The position numbers and the translations under genes were made by a program. A DNA stretch of 64,000 nt from Ectopseudomonas chengduensis (GTDB lineage: Bacteria; Pseudomonadota; Gammaproteobacteria; Pseudomonadales; Pseudomonadaceae), in contig NZ_JACFYZ010000006.1 in NCBI RefSeq assembly GCF_015712065.1, forward strand, positions 248,001 to 312,000. Reading direction: 5' to 3'. Positions 42,698 to 55,107 of the stretch are shown here, piece after piece (within the stretch, counting starts at the first letter, position 1; every line of letters begins with the position of its first letter). Below the pieces are notes generated by a model. It did no database searches and was not told the origin of the DNA. It saw only the letters and a program-made list of their open reading frames with translations.

Positions 42698-43984
42698 ATG
42701 TCCATCGACTCCCGCCTGCCCAACTTCCGCAATCTGTCGCCCTCGAAACGACTCGACTACGTTCAGCAACTGGTTGGTCTGTCCGCCGAAGACTCGGCCC
42801 TTCTCCGTGATGCCGGTGCACTGCCGATTGAAATCGCCGACGGCATGATCGAGAACGTGATCGGCACCTTCGAGTTGCCCTACGCACTGGCGAGCAACTT
42901 CCGCATCAACGGCAGAGATGTAGTGATTCCGTTGGTGGTGGAGGAGCCTTCGGTGGTTGCCGCGGCTTCGTTCATGGCCAAGCTGGCGCGGCCGACTGGT
43001 GGTTTTCAGACCTCCAGCAGTGCGCCACTGATGCGTGCTCAGGTGCAGATCATTGGCATCAGCGACCCCTACAACGCGCGGCTCAGCCTGCTGCGCAGCA
43101 AGGACGAGATCATCGCTCTGGCCAACAGCAAGGACCAGTTGCTGAACAGCCTGGGTGGCGGTTGTCGCGATATCGAGGTGCACACCTTCATCGATAGCCC
43201 GCGCGGGCCGATGCTGGTGGCTCACCTGATCGTCGACGTGCGCGATGCCATGGGCGCCAATACGGTCAATACCATGGCAGAGGCGGTGGCGCCGCTGATG
43301 GAGCAGCTCACCGGCGGCAAGGTGCGTTTGCGCATTCTCTCCAACCTCGCCGATCTGCGTCTGGCCCGCGCCCAGGTGCGTATTGCGCCGGAGCAGCTGG
43401 ATACGCCGGAGTACAAGGGGGCCGAGGTCATCGAAGGGGTGATTGATGCCTATACCTTTGCGGCGATCGATCCCTACCGAGCGGCGACCCACAACAAGGG
43501 CATCATGAATGGCATCGATCCCCTGGTGGTGGCCACTGGCAACGATTGGCGAGCGGTGGAGGCCGGTGCTCATGCCTATGCCTGCCGCAATGGTCACTAT
43601 GGTTCCCTGACCACCTGGGAGAAGGACAGCCAAGGTCATCTGGTCGGAACCATTGAAATGCCCATGCCGCTGGGGTTGGTGGGCGGCGCCACCAAGACTC
43701 ATCCCCTGGCGCAGTTGTCGCTGCGCATTCTGGGCGTCAAGAGTGCTCAGGAGCTGGGCGAAATTGCGGTCGCCGTGGGGTTGGCGCAGAACCTCGGGGC
43801 TTTGCGCGCCCTGGCCACCGAAGGCATTCAACGCGGTCACATGGCCCTGCACGCGCGCAATGTCGCGCTGTCGGCCGGTGCCCGTGGCGATGAGGTGGAC
43901 TGGCTGGTCAAGCGAATGGTCGAGGCGCGCGATGTGCGCGCCGACCGCGCGGAGGTTCTGCTGCGCGAAAAGCGTGGTCAATGA
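42698..43984 (+). CDS. mvaA: Class II HMG-CoA reductase, degradative
   Basis: Oxidises mevalonate to HMG-CoA with NAD and CoA during growth on mevalonate (428 aa, the same length as P. mevalonii MvaA). All catalytic residues fall at the P. mevalonii positions: E83 (VVEEPS), K267 ([10 protein letters not shown]), D283 ([11 protein letters not shown]) and H381 (GHMALHARN). D146 and L148, which set NAD preference in that enzyme, are also present (NSKDQLLN). DAMGANTVN is the coenzyme-binding loop. With no mevalonate kinase genes here and an HMG-CoA lyase gene next to it, the role is catabolic. It is the first gene of the plus-strand operon, overlapping mvaB by 4 bases. Confidence 0.96.
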   Translation: MSIDSRLPNFRNLSPSKRLDYVQQLVGLSAEDSALLRDAGALPIEIADGMIENVIGTFELPYALASNFRINGRDVVIPLVVEEPSVVAAASFMAKLARPTGGFQTSSSAPLMRAQVQIIGISDPYNARLSLLRSKDEIIALANSKDQLLNSLGGGCRDIEVHTFIDSPRGPMLVAHLIVDVRDAMGANTVNTMAEAVAPLMEQLTGGKVRLRILSNLADLRLARAQVRIAPEQLDTPEYKGAEVIEGVIDAYTFAAIDPYRAATHNKGIMNGIDPLVVATGNDWRAVEAGAHAYACRNGHYGSLTTWEKDSQGHLVGTIEMPMPLGLVGGATKTHPLAQLSLRILGVKSAQELGEIAVAVGLAQNLGALRALATEGIQRGHMALHARNVALSAGARGDEVDWLVKRMVEARDVRADRAEVLLREKRGQ

Positions 43985-44892
43985 CCATGGATGCGGTAAG
44001 GCTGGTAGAGGTCGGCGCACGCGACGGCCTGCAGAACGAGGCCCAGACGCTGCCGGTGGCGATACGCGTGGAGCTGATCGAGCGCCTGGTCGCAGCCGGG
44101 TTGCGAACTCTGGAGGCCGGGGCGTTCGTCTCGCCGCGCTGGGTTCCGCAGATGGCCGACTCCGATGAGGTGCTGCGACGGCTTCGGCAGCACCCGGGGG
44201 TGACCTACACGGCGCTGGTGCCCAATCTCCAGGGGCTGGATGCCGCGCTGGCGGCGGGCTGCAGGGAGGTCGCGGTTTTCGCGTCCGCATCCGAGTTGTT
44301 CTCGCAGCGGAACATCAACTGCTCCATCGATGAAAGCCTGCAGCGCTTCCAGCCTGTGCTTGCCAAGGCAGCAGAGCAGGGCGTGGCGGTACGCGGCTAC
44401 GTGTCCTGCGTGCTTGGTTGTCCGTTCAGCGATGAAGTACCGATGGCTGATGTGGTTCGAGTTGCCCGTGAGCTGTATGCCATGGGCTGCTATGAGATCA
44501 GCCTGGGGGACACCATTGGCAGAGGTAAGCCGGGGCGGGTCAGGCAGCTCATCGAGGCGTGCGCCAGCGAAGTGCCGGTCACGGCCCTGGCCGGGCACTT
44601 CCACGACACCTATGGCATGGCAGTGGCCAACGCTCAGGCGGCTCTGGACGCTGGCGTGCGTGTGTTCGACAGCTCGATCTCCGGGCTTGGCGGGTGTCCA
44701 TATTCACCAGGTGCCACGGGTAACGTGGCAACCGAGGAACTGGTCTACCTGTTCCGTGAGCAGGGGTTGGCGACCGGTGTTGATCTTCCGGCGCTGCTCG
44801 AAGCGGGAGCCTTTATCGATGCCGCGCTGGGCAAGGCCTCGGCCTCGAGAGTGGCCACGGCTCTGCGCAGCAAGGCAGCCCGTCCGCGATGA
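43981..44892 (+). CDS. mvaB: Hydroxymethylglutaryl-CoA lyase
   Basis: Cleaves HMG-CoA to acetoacetate and acetyl-CoA (303 aa). TIM-barrel metal and catalytic motifs are complete: [12 protein letters not shown] with the catalytic Arg and metal Asp, [14 protein letters not shown], the [13 protein letters not shown] metal histidines, and [14 protein letters not shown] with the catalytic Cys239. The ATG overlaps the mvaA stop; a second ATG two codons later is possible. It can also serve leucine breakdown, but coupling to mvaA points to mevalonate. Confidence 0.95.
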   Translation: MTMDAVRLVEVGARDGLQNEAQTLPVAIRVELIERLVAAGLRTLEAGAFVSPRWVPQMADSDEVLRRLRQHPGVTYTALVPNLQGLDAALAAGCREVAVFASASELFSQRNINCSIDESLQRFQPVLAKAAEQGVAVRGYVSCVLGCPFSDEVPMADVVRVARELYAMGCYEISLGDTIGRGKPGRVRQLIEACASEVPVTALAGHFHDTYGMAVANAQAALDAGVRVFDSSISGLGGCPYSPGATGNVATEELVYLFREQGLATGVDLPALLEAGAFIDAALGKASASRVATALRSKAARPR

Positions 44893-44955
44893 CGGTGCCG
44901 GAGGGCTGGTGATGACAGGCATGTGTCACGCCCAGTATCCCGACACCCCATAAAC

Positions 44956-44973
44956 GACGACCTGGCGGTCGTC
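44956..44973 (+). other. Short hairpin between mvaB and transporter genes
   Basis: GACGACC-TGGC-GGTCGTC in the 133-base gap. No T run follows, so read-through into the membrane genes is expected; it could set relative expression. Confidence 0.45.
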
Positions 44974-45025
44974 CATCCAAGCGCTTCCTCAATAACAACA
45001 AGAGCCCGCGAGGGCGAGGGACATC

Positions 45026-45553
45026 ATGACTCAAGAACTTGCCAGGCCGGCCGCAACGCCGTCCGACGTCACGCGCCATACCAACAACCTCTATGAGGTG
45101 TGGGGCGACACCGTGGATTCCAGGCATCTCGTGCTGGCCATTCTGATCAGTGCAGTCGTCAGTCTCGGTACCTATGCATTGGCATTAGGGATTCTTGCCG
45201 ACATCCTGGATTCGGCGCAGATGGCCAAGGCCTACGCCATGTTGTTCGGAATTCTGGGCTGCCTGGGTGGCGGGACTATCAGTGCCTTCCTGTTCAAACC
45301 CAAGCGCGATGTGGTCGAGCACGTGGCGGATCCCGCGTTTCGTGAGCAAGTGGTCAACGACCTGCTCAAGGAGTACGGCAGCCTTGGTCGCCTTGAGGAG
45401 ACGTCGCCCGAGGTGATCGCCGAGCTGCGCGATCTGGGGCTCTACGAGCTATTTCGCGACGCTCAGCGGCGAGAGGAGGGAGCGCGTGAGTCTGCCGCTG
45501 ACACCGAGGTGGATGAGCATGCATCCCTGCAGCCAAGTGGAGGGCGTTCGTGA
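45026..45553 (+). CDS. Small two-helix membrane protein, putative transporter subunit
   Basis: 175 aa, no signal peptide, not assigned to a known family. Two membrane helices at about residues 35-58 (LVLAILISAVVSLGTYALAL) and 67-90 (KAYAMLFGILGCLGGGTISA). A charged cytoplasmic-type C-terminal half with predicted helices (FREQVVNDLLKEYGSLGRLE) and an acidic tail follow. Ribosome-binding GAGGG precedes the ATG. Its stop overlaps the permease start (TGATG), so the two are very likely made as partners. It could be a divergent equivalent of the small TctB/DctQ subunits, though those have four helices. Confidence 0.65.
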   Translation: MTQELARPAATPSDVTRHTNNLYEVWGDTVDSRHLVLAILISAVVSLGTYALALGILADILDSAQMAKAYAMLFGILGCLGGGTISAFLFKPKRDVVEHVADPAFREQVVNDLLKEYGSLGRLEETSPEVIAELRDLGLYELFRDAQRREEGARESAADTEVDEHASLQPSGGRS

Positions 45554-46935
45554 TGGAGGGGTTGCTCTACGAAATCCTGATGGCTCTGGCACTGGGTTTG
45601 TTCGGCGCGGTGTTGTTCTCCGCTATCGGTCTGGTCTCGGGAACCGATGAAACCACCACCCTGGCGCCCTTGACCATGTTGGTCGTGATGCTGGGTGCGC
45701 CGCCAGCCGGCATCCTCACCTTCTTTCTGGCCGGGGCGGTCGCCAAGCATATGACCCACGCCGTACCCACTGCGCTGTTGGGGATTCCCGGCGACACCAT
45801 GGCGACTGCGCTGATCGGGGACGCCAACTACTTGCGCCGACTCGGCGTGCCCCACGTGGCCTTGCGCAAGATGATCACCGGCGGCGCGATGGCCGCGCTG
45901 ATCGCAGTGCCGTTATCGGTGCTGTTCGCGGTGTTGCTGGCGCCATTCGGCGATGTGATCAAGCAGTTCGCTCCCTGGGTTTTCCTCTGTGCGGCCTTTG
46001 CCATCGCTTATTTCTCGGCCGGTCGCTGGGCCTCGGTGCTGGCGCTGCTGCCATTCGTGCTGGTCATCGTTGCCTTGCAGGCGTTGACGGCTCAGCACGA
46101 CGTCAAGCTCGCCGTCAGCTATTTCCTCGGTATCGCAGTCGCGCCGCTGATCGCCTCGCTGTTCTCTCTGCTGGCGCCGGGCGAGCGCGAGAAGATGCGT
46201 CGCGATGGCTTTCGCGTCTTTTCCCTGGCTCCGGACATGAAGGGCTGGAAAGGCTACTTTCCCAATCCGTTTCGAGTGATCAACAAGCGTCAGAGACGCA
46301 TGACCGCGATGGCTGCCAGTGTCACCAGTGCCACCTTCGTCTTCAGCCCCGTGGCCATGACCGTGATCATGGGCGAGGTGATCGGTGCCCGCATCAAGCA
46401 GGCATACGAGCGATTGACCACGGTGATCACTGCACGTAATGGCGTAACTGAGTCGACCTACATCGCGGAAGCGCTGATTCCCCTGATCGCCTTCGGCCTG
46501 CCGCTAAGCCCGGTAGCTGCGGGGCCAGCTGCGCCGCTGTTCAATGCACCGCCGCGTTTTACCGTCGACAGCGCGACAGGTGAGGTCAACAACCTGCACA
46601 ACCTGCTGAACTACTGGGAGTTCTTCGGTTATGGCATGTTGGCGGTGTTTGTCGCCATCCTGATCGCTTATCCGTTTTCCATGAGCTTCGCCCACCGGGC
46701 GGCATCCTTCGTGTTCCGCAAGATCAGTCACGAGGCGGTGATCTCCACCTTCATCGGTCTGGCACTGGTCGTGGGTATCTGGGAGGGTGGCCTGCTCGGA
46801 GTGCTGGTGGTGGTCACCATCGGCTTGATTGGTGGCTTCCTCGGGCGCTTCCTGGGGTTCAACATCGGCGTGCAGTTCATGGGTTACTACACGGCGGTAT
46901 TGAGCGTACCGGCTATGTTGGCCGTGTTGAGGTAA
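45553..46935 (+). CDS. Divergent TctA-like permease, putative mevalonate importer
   Basis: 460 aa, about 10-12 hydrophobic helices. Family resemblance to the TctA large permease of tripartite tricarboxylate transporters is seen in two motifs: VPTALLGIPGDTMATALIGD (compare the TctA NIPG-x-P/T segment) and ESTYIAEALIPLIAFGLPLSP. The N-terminal half contains SAIGLVSGTDETTTLAP in place of the usual TctA GLLPGLG loop. The ATG at 45553 overlaps the preceding stop; a GTG one codon earlier is possible. No TctC-type binding protein gene is nearby. Placement behind mvaAB makes mevalonate or a related hydroxy acid the best guess for the substrate; this is inference. Confidence 0.7.
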   Translation: MEGLLYEILMALALGLFGAVLFSAIGLVSGTDETTTLAPLTMLVVMLGAPPAGILTFFLAGAVAKHMTHAVPTALLGIPGDTMATALIGDANYLRRLGVPHVALRKMITGGAMAALIAVPLSVLFAVLLAPFGDVIKQFAPWVFLCAAFAIAYFSAGRWASVLALLPFVLVIVALQALTAQHDVKLAVSYFLGIAVAPLIASLFSLLAPGEREKMRRDGFRVFSLAPDMKGWKGYFPNPFRVINKRQRRMTAMAASVTSATFVFSPVAMTVIMGEVIGARIKQAYERLTTVITARNGVTESTYIAEALIPLIAFGLPLSPVAAGPAAPLFNAPPRFTVDSATGEVNNLHNLLNYWEFFGYGMLAVFVAILIAYPFSMSFAHRAASFVFRKISHEAVISTFIGLALVVGIWEGGLLGVLVVVTIGLIGGFLGRFLGFNIGVQFMGYYTAVLSVPAMLAVLR

Positions 46936-46968
46936 GCGACAACCTTGGGCGCAACGGTGCGCCTGGTG

Positions 46969-47406
46969 TTAGCGCAGCAGCTCCAGTGGTCCGCTGATGC
47001 CAGCCAGGTAGTCATCCACGCATTGCAGTACCAGCTCGCTGCGCCAGCGCTCGGGCTGGTCGGCCAACTCGTCGCGCGTCAACCAGGTGATGCTGCTGAT
47101 GTCGCTATCCAGCTCGCGCTCGGGGTCATGGCGCACGGGGCGTGCGCTGAAGCAGACGCGCTGATAGGTCACGCCATTACTTGGTGCGGTATAGAGGTAG
47201 ATGCCGAGCAGGGCAGTGAGCTCGACGTCCCAGCCGGTTTCCTCGAGCGTCTCGCGCAGTGCGGCTTCGCGTAGCGATTCATTGGCTTCCAGGTGCCCGG
47301 CCGGCTGGTTGAGTACCAGGCGGCCGGCCTTGAACTCTTCGACGAAGAGGAAACGGCCATCATCTTCGATCACCGTGGCCACGGTGATATGGGGGTGCCA
47401 CTCCAT
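46969..47406 (-). CDS. nudJ: Nudix hydrolase, NudJ-like phosphatase
   Basis: 145 aa. The Nudix box is exact: G37-x5-E43-x7-R51-E52-x2-E55-E56-x-G58. NudJ in E. coli hydrolyses HMP-pyrophosphate and nucleoside di- and triphosphates and lies next to mnmA. Here the gene ends 34 bases from the convergent mva permease gene, while mnmA is 5.9 kb away, so the mva cluster seems to separate an old pair. No ATG alternative is needed. Confidence 0.9.
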   Translation of the reverse strand: MEWHPHITVATVIEDDGRFLFVEEFKAGRLVLNQPAGHLEANESLREAALRETLEETGWDVELTALLGIYLYTAPSNGVTYQRVCFSARPVRHDPERELDSDISSITWLTRDELADQPERWRSELVLQCVDDYLAGISGPLELLR

Positions 47407-47447
47407 TTTTGGTGCTCCAAAAAACGATCAGCGTGCAGGATTCTGTA

Positions 47448-47496
47448 GGAGCGAGTTCTGCTCGCGAAAAACGGCTTCGCGAGCGGAGCTCGCTCC
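47448..47496. repeat. REP element upstream of nudJ
   Basis: Imperfect inverted repeat GGAGCGAGTTCTGCTCGCGAA / TTCGCGAGCGGAGCTCGCTCC, arms 47448-47468 and 47476-47496. It is the common Pseudomonas 'GTAGGAGCGAGC...GCTCGCGAA' type, unrelated to the elements at 4771 and 11628. Confidence 0.85.
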
Positions 47497-47524
47497 AACG
47501 GCGATTGTTCGCGTCTCTAAATAA

Positions 47525-47552
47525 AGAACCCCGGCATAGGGCCGGGGTTCTT
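47525..47552 (-). terminator. Terminator of idh
   Basis: AGAACCCCGGC / GCCGGGGTTCT with a 5-base loop. On the minus strand it is followed by TTTATTT. It lies some 20 bases after the idh stop and could also work on the other strand. Confidence 0.9.
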
Positions 47553-47569
47553 TTGACACTCAAGCCCTA

Positions 47570-49798
<2,229 letters not shown>

Positions 49799-50158
49799 TT
49801 AGGGTTAACTCTCTTCTTTGCTGAGCGCGCATAGAAACTCGACCTGCGCGGGTAGGCGCTTGAGCCCCATGATGGCGGGGCCGGGTCGAGGACTCGCCGC
49901 GGTGATGTTGGATGCACCCGTAGAGTGTCGAGCATTTCGAGCCGGCAGACAGTGGTGGCCGTTTACCGGGTTCAAGAGGTTGCTGTCTGGTTCCAGACAG
50001 GTCGCCCCTTATGACTCGTTAGTCACCTAAGCAGTATACCACTGCGACACCTCGCCACAGAATGCCCAGTTGCATAAGACCTTTGCACATGTGTCTCCGC
50101 GAGCGGTTTGCGCTACTCTCGGGGATGCACACTGTCTAACCACAAGATGGAGTCCAGC
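49799..50158. other. Divergent idh/icd intergenic region with stacked inverted repeats
   Basis: 360 bases without a gene. Three small inverted repeats follow each other: CTGTCTGG-TT-CCAGACAG (49983-50000), TGACT-N4-AGTCA (50012-50025) and GCAGT-N5-ACTGC (50031-50045). The last overlaps the idh promoter candidate. No clear promoter for icd was recognised. Confidence 0.5.
50033..50041 (-). promoter_or_regulatory. Extended -10 promoter candidate for idh
   Basis: On the minus strand TGGTATACT, a TGn-extended -10 with five of six consensus bases. No good -35 is seen. It would give a leader of about 230 bases beginning with the inverted repeats of this region. Confidence 0.4.
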
Positions 50159-51415
<1,257 letters not shown>

Positions 51416-51444
51416 TCGGTAGACCGATTCAGAGCGTGAAAAAA

Positions 51445-51472
51445 AAAGGCCGGTCACATGACCGGCCTTTTC
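51445..51472. terminator. Bidirectional terminator between icd and cspD
   Basis: AAAAGGCCGGTCA-CA-TGACCGGCCTTTT, a 13-bp stem with A and T runs on both sides. It serves the convergent icd and cspD genes. Confidence 0.92.
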
Positions 51473-51492
51473 GTGGCGATTTGCCAGAGTAC

Positions 51493-51762
51493 TCAGACTT
51501 CGACAGTGCTCGCGATAGTTTGCGCCTGGGGTACGGCCACGGGGGCGTCCTGGTTGGCGGTAACCGCGCTGATATTGATGGCATGCAGTCCTTTGGGGCC
51601 TTGCACGATCTCGAAGCGGACCGGCTGGCCGGCCTTGAGTGTCTTGTAACCGTCCATCTGGATGGCCGAGTAGTGGGCGAACAGGTCCTCATCTCGGCCG
51701 TCGGCCAGGATGAATCCGTAGCCTTTGGCGTTGTTGAACCACTTGACCTTACCGCTGAGCAT
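51493..51762 (-). CDS. cspD: Cold-shock domain protein CspD
   Basis: 89 aa. One cold-shock domain (residues 1-67) with RNP1 KGYGFI and RNP2 LFAHYS, then a Val/Ala/Thr tail of about 20 residues, as in stationary-phase CspD rather than CspA. It binds single-stranded DNA or RNA and inhibits replication in E. coli. The ATG at 51762 is the family start; upstream in-frame codons lie in the leader. It is divergent from clpS, as in E. coli. Confidence 0.93.
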   Translation of the reverse strand: MLSGKVKWFNNAKGYGFILADGRDEDLFAHYSAIQMDGYKTLKAGQPVRFEIVQGPKGLHAINISAVTANQDAPVAVPQAQTIASTVEV

Positions 51763-51859
51763 GCTGATATCCCTCTGCAAAGGACTCCATCTCTGGAGTA
51801 TCATCCACTTCGACTCCACGCGATAACCGACCAGGCTGGGCGAAGGCGTGGAATCCCTG

Positions 51860-51877
51860 ATACCCACCAGTGGGTAT
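51860..51877. promoter_or_regulatory. Inverted repeat at the cspD transcription start region
   Basis: ATACCCAC-CA-GTGGGTAT, perfect 8-base arms. It lies just downstream of the cspD -10 candidate, so it may be an operator or a hairpin at the 5' end of the mRNA. Confidence 0.45.
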
Positions 51878-51883
51878 TTATTT

Positions 51884-51911
51884 GTTGTAACACCCTTTTG
51901 CCGTTAGTCAA
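51884..51911 (-). promoter_or_regulatory. Candidate sigma70 promoter for cspD
   Basis: On the minus strand TTGACT (51906-51911), a 16-base spacer and TACAAC (51884-51889). The leader to the cspD start would be about 115 bases, with the inverted repeat at its beginning. Confidence 0.45.
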
Positions 51912-51993
51912 GGCTATACGGCGGATGGCTGAGAACTCAGTCAAACTCCCTCTAGCATCCCCGTTCGCCCGGCCTTGAACCTCTGATTTCAGC

Positions 51994-52356
51994 ATGCATG
52001 CAAGTAGCCAGATTCGACTAACATTCAATCAGGATCACCCGGCAGAGCATGAGGATGACTCCTCTGGTATCGCTGTTCAGGAATCCAAGCCAGCATTGCA
52101 GGCACCACCGATGTACAAGGTGGTCTTATTCAATGACGACTACACCCCGATGGATTTCGTCGTCGAAGTGCTCGAAACGTTTTTCGGCATGAACCGGGAG
52201 CTGGCGACCAAGATCATGCTGGCCGTCCATACAGAAGGGCGTGCGGTGTGTGGTGTGTACACCCGTGATATTGCGGAGACCAAGGCAATGCAGGTCAACC
52301 AATACGCGCGAGAGAGCCAGCATCCGCTACTCTGTGAAATAGAGAAGGACGGTTAA
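51994..52356 (+). CDS. clpS: ClpS, N-degron adaptor of ClpAP
   Basis: 120 aa. Flexible N-terminal extension of about 35 residues, then the core fold with [20 protein letters not shown], whose Asp residues bind the alpha-amino group of N-degron substrates. The ClpA-contacting region is near [19 protein letters not shown]. It hands proteins starting with Leu, Phe, Tyr or Trp to ClpA, encoded 29 bases downstream. The ate and aat genes, which create such N-termini, lie about 3 kb away in this window. Confidence 0.95.
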   Translation: MHASSQIRLTFNQDHPAEHEDDSSGIAVQESKPALQAPPMYKVVLFNDDYTPMDFVVEVLETFFGMNRELATKIMLAVHTEGRAVCGVYTRDIAETKAMQVNQYARESQHPLLCEIEKDG

Positions 52357-52385
52357 CGCCGGCCACTTGGGTATGAGGTGAAGCT

Positions 52386-54656
52386 ATGTTGAATCGAGAG
52401 CTCGAAGTCACCCTCAATCTGGCTTTCAAGGAGGCCCGTGCCAAGCGTCATGAATTCATGACGGTCGAGCACCTGCTGCTCGCCTTGCTGGATAACGAGG
52501 CAGCCGCCAGTGTGCTGCGGGCCTGTGGGGCCAACCTCGACAAGCTGCGCCACGATCTGCAGGAGTTCATCGACTCCACCACGCCACTGATTCCTCAGCA
52601 CGATGAAGACCGCGAAACCCAGCCGACTCTGGGCTTCCAGCGCGTTTTGCAGCGTGCTGTCTTCCATGTGCAGAGCTCCGGCAAGCGTGAGGTGACCGGC
52701 GCCAACGTGCTGGTCGCGATCTTCAGCGAGCAGGAAAGCCAGGCCGTGTTCCTGCTCAAGCAGCAGAGCGTGGCCCGCATCGATGTGGTCAACTACATCG
52801 CCCACGGCATCTCCAAGGTGCCGGGGCATGGCGATCAGCACGAGAATGATCAGGACATGCAGGATGAGGAGGGCGGCGAGTCCTCAGCTTCCGGCAATCC
52901 GCTGGATGCCTACGCCAGCAACCTCAACGAACTGGCTCGTCAGGGACGTATCGATCCACTGGTCGGTCGCGAGCATGAAGTCGAGCGCGTTGCGCAGATT
53001 CTCGCGCGTCGGCGCAAGAACAACCCGCTGCTGGTAGGCGAAGCTGGTGTTGGCAAGACAGCCATCGCCGAAGGCCTGGCCAAGCGTATCGTCGACGAGC
53101 AGGTGCCTGATCTGCTGGCCGACAGCGTGGTCTATTCCCTGGACCTCGGTGCACTGCTGGCCGGCACCAAGTACCGCGGCGACTTCGAGAAGCGCTTCAA
53201 GGCGCTGCTCAATGAGCTGCGCAAGCGGCCGCATGCGATCCTCTTCATCGACGAGATTCACACCATCATCGGTGCTGGCGCGGCGTCGGGCGGGGTCATG
53301 GATGCCTCCAACCTGCTCAAGCCAATGCTGTCCTCTGGTGAAATTCGCTGCATCGGTTCCACCACCTTCCAGGAATTCCGCGGCATCTTCGAGAAAGACC
53401 GTGCGCTGGCGCGACGCTTCCAGAAGGTCGACGTGGTCGAGCCTTCGGTAGAGGACACCGTCGGCATTCTCAAGGGGCTCAAGGCGCGCTTCGAGCAGCA
53501 TCATCACATCGAATACAGTGATGAAGCCCTGCGTGCAGCGGCTGAGTTGGCTGCGCGCTACATCAATGATCGACACATGCCGGACAAGGCTATCGACGTG
53601 ATCGATGAGGCCGGCGCCTACCAGCGTCTGCAGCCGGAAGACAAGCGCGTGGCGCGTATCGAGGTGGCTCAGGTCGAGGATATCGTCGCCAAGATCGCGC
53701 GGATTCCGCCGAAGCACGTGTCCAGCTCCGACAAGGAGCTACTGCGTAATCTGGAGCGTGACCTCAAGCTCACCGTGTTCGGCCAGGATGCTGCCATCGA
53801 CTCGCTGGCCACCGCGATCAAGCTGTCGCGTGCCGGCCTCAAGGCGCCGGACAAGCCGGTCGGCTCCTTCCTCTTCGCTGGCCCTACTGGCGTGGGCAAG
53901 ACCGAGGCCGCACGGCAGTTGGCCAAGGCCATGGGTATCGAGCTGGTGCGTTTCGACATGTCCGAGTACATGGAGCGTCACACCGTGTCGCGCCTGATCG
54001 GTGCGCCGCCCGGTTACGTTGGTTTCGACCAGGGTGGCTTGCTGACCGAGGCGATCACCAAGCAGCCGCATTGCGTGCTGCTGCTCGATGAAATCGAGAA
54101 GGCGCATCCGGAAGTCTTCAACCTGCTGCTGCAGGTGATGGACCACGGCACGCTGACCGACAACAACGGGCGCAAGGCGGATTTCCGCAACGTGATCCTG
54201 ATCATGACCACCAACGCCGGCGCGGAAACCGCCTCGCGTGCCTCGATCGGTTTCACCCAGCAGGATCATTCCACCGATGCCATGGAAGTCATCAAGAAGA
54301 GCTTCACGCCGGAGTTCCGCAACCGTTTGGATACCATCATCCAGTTTGGTCGCCTCAGTCACGAGACGATCAAGAGCATCGTCGACAAGTTCCTCACCGA
54401 ACTGCAGGCGCAGCTGGAGGATAAGCGTGTCACGCTGGAGGTCAGCGATGCGGCGCGCAGCTGGCTGGCCGAGCGCGGTTACGATGTGATGATGGGTGCG
54501 CGGCCGATGGCGCGTTTGATCCAGGACAAGATCAAGCGTCCGTTGGCGGAGGAAATCCTCTTCGGCGAGCTGGCCGAGCATGGCGGCATAGTGCACATCG
54601 ACATCAAGGATGGCGAGCCCAGCTTCGAGTTCGAGACAGCGGCAGAGGTCGCCTGA
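52386..54656 (+). CDS. clpA: ClpA, AAA+ unfoldase of the ClpAP protease
   Basis: 756 aa, standard length. N-domain with two Clp repeats (residues 1-145), first AAA+ module with Walker [10 protein letters not shown] near residue 217, a second with Walker [10 protein letters not shown] near residue 499. Walker B is [12 protein letters not shown] in the second module. GAGGTG lies eight bases before the ATG. It unfolds substrates into ClpP, encoded elsewhere. Confidence 0.97.
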   Translation: MLNRELEVTLNLAFKEARAKRHEFMTVEHLLLALLDNEAAASVLRACGANLDKLRHDLQEFIDSTTPLIPQHDEDRETQPTLGFQRVLQRAVFHVQSSGKREVTGANVLVAIFSEQESQAVFLLKQQSVARIDVVNYIAHGISKVPGHGDQHENDQDMQDEEGGESSASGNPLDAYASNLNELARQGRIDPLVGREHEVERVAQILARRRKNNPLLVGEAGVGKTAIAEGLAKRIVDEQVPDLLADSVVYSLDLGALLAGTKYRGDFEKRFKALLNELRKRPHAILFIDEIHTIIGAGAASGGVMDASNLLKPMLSSGEIRCIGSTTFQEFRGIFEKDRALARRFQKVDVVEPSVEDTVGILKGLKARFEQHHHIEYSDEALRAAAELAARYINDRHMPDKAIDVIDEAGAYQRLQPEDKRVARIEVAQVEDIVAKIARIPPKHVSSSDKELLRNLERDLKLTVFGQDAAIDSLATAIKLSRAGLKAPDKPVGSFLFAGPTGVGKTEAARQLAKAMGIELVRFDMSEYMERHTVSRLIGAPPGYVGFDQGGLLTEAITKQPHCVLLLDEIEKAHPEVFNLLLQVMDHGTLTDNNGRKADFRNVILIMTTNAGAETASRASIGFTQQDHSTDAMEVIKKSFTPEFRNRLDTIIQFGRLSHETIKSIVDKFLTELQAQLEDKRVTLEVSDAARSWLAERGYDVMMGARPMARLIQDKIKRPLAEEILFGELAEHGGIVHIDIKDGEPSFEFETAAEVA

Positions 54657-54676
54657 TCGAATGGCCTCAGGTGCAC

Positions 54677-54697
54677 TGAAAGCCCTGGTGGCTTTCA
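54677..54697 (+). other. Hairpin after clpA
   Basis: TGAAAGCC-CTGGT-GGCTTTCA, 8-base perfect arms, 20 bases after the clpA stop and just before the main terminator. It may help protect the mRNA end. Confidence 0.5.
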
Positions 54698-54706
54698 GTG
54701 AGCCAA

Positions 54707-54738
54707 CGAAAACGCCCGGCATATGCCGGGCGTTTTCG
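54707..54738. terminator. Bidirectional terminator between clpA and infA
   Basis: A perfect 32-base palindrome with CGAAAACGCCCGGCAT as its arm. The A and T runs inside the arms let it act on both strands for convergent clpA and infA. Confidence 0.92.
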
Positions 54739-54751
54739 TTTGGTGCTTGGC

Positions 54752-54970
54752 TTAACGGGCGCGGTAGGTGATGCGGCCCTTGCTCAAGTCATAAGGCGTC
54801 AGCTCAACGCGCACCTTGTCACCAGTGAGAATGCGGATGTAGTTCTTGCGCATCTTGCCGGAGATGTGCGCGGTAACGACGTGCCCGTTTTCCAACTCCA
54901 CGCGGAACATGGTGTTGGGCAGGGTGTCGACGACAGTGCCTTCCATTTCGAAGCTGTCTTCTTTCGACAT
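54752..54970 (-). CDS. infA: Translation initiation factor IF-1
   Basis: 72 aa OB-fold protein that binds the A site of the 30S subunit with IF-2 and IF-3. The ATG at 54970 gives [20 protein letters not shown]; the frame is open 18 codons more, without support. Ends [13 protein letters not shown] ([11 protein letters not shown]), as usual. It is the last gene of the leftward trxB-aat-ate-infA group. Confidence 0.97.
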
Positions 54971-55107
54971 GCAGTAAAGCCCTCGGTATCCAGGAAATGG
55001 CCCGGTGCAACTGGCGCCAGGCAAAAGCGGCGTGCATTGTGCCCGAAAACAGTGGGCTGCGCCAAGTGGCTTGGAGTGTCGAACTGACTGGGGTGGTGGC
55101 TGAGAGG

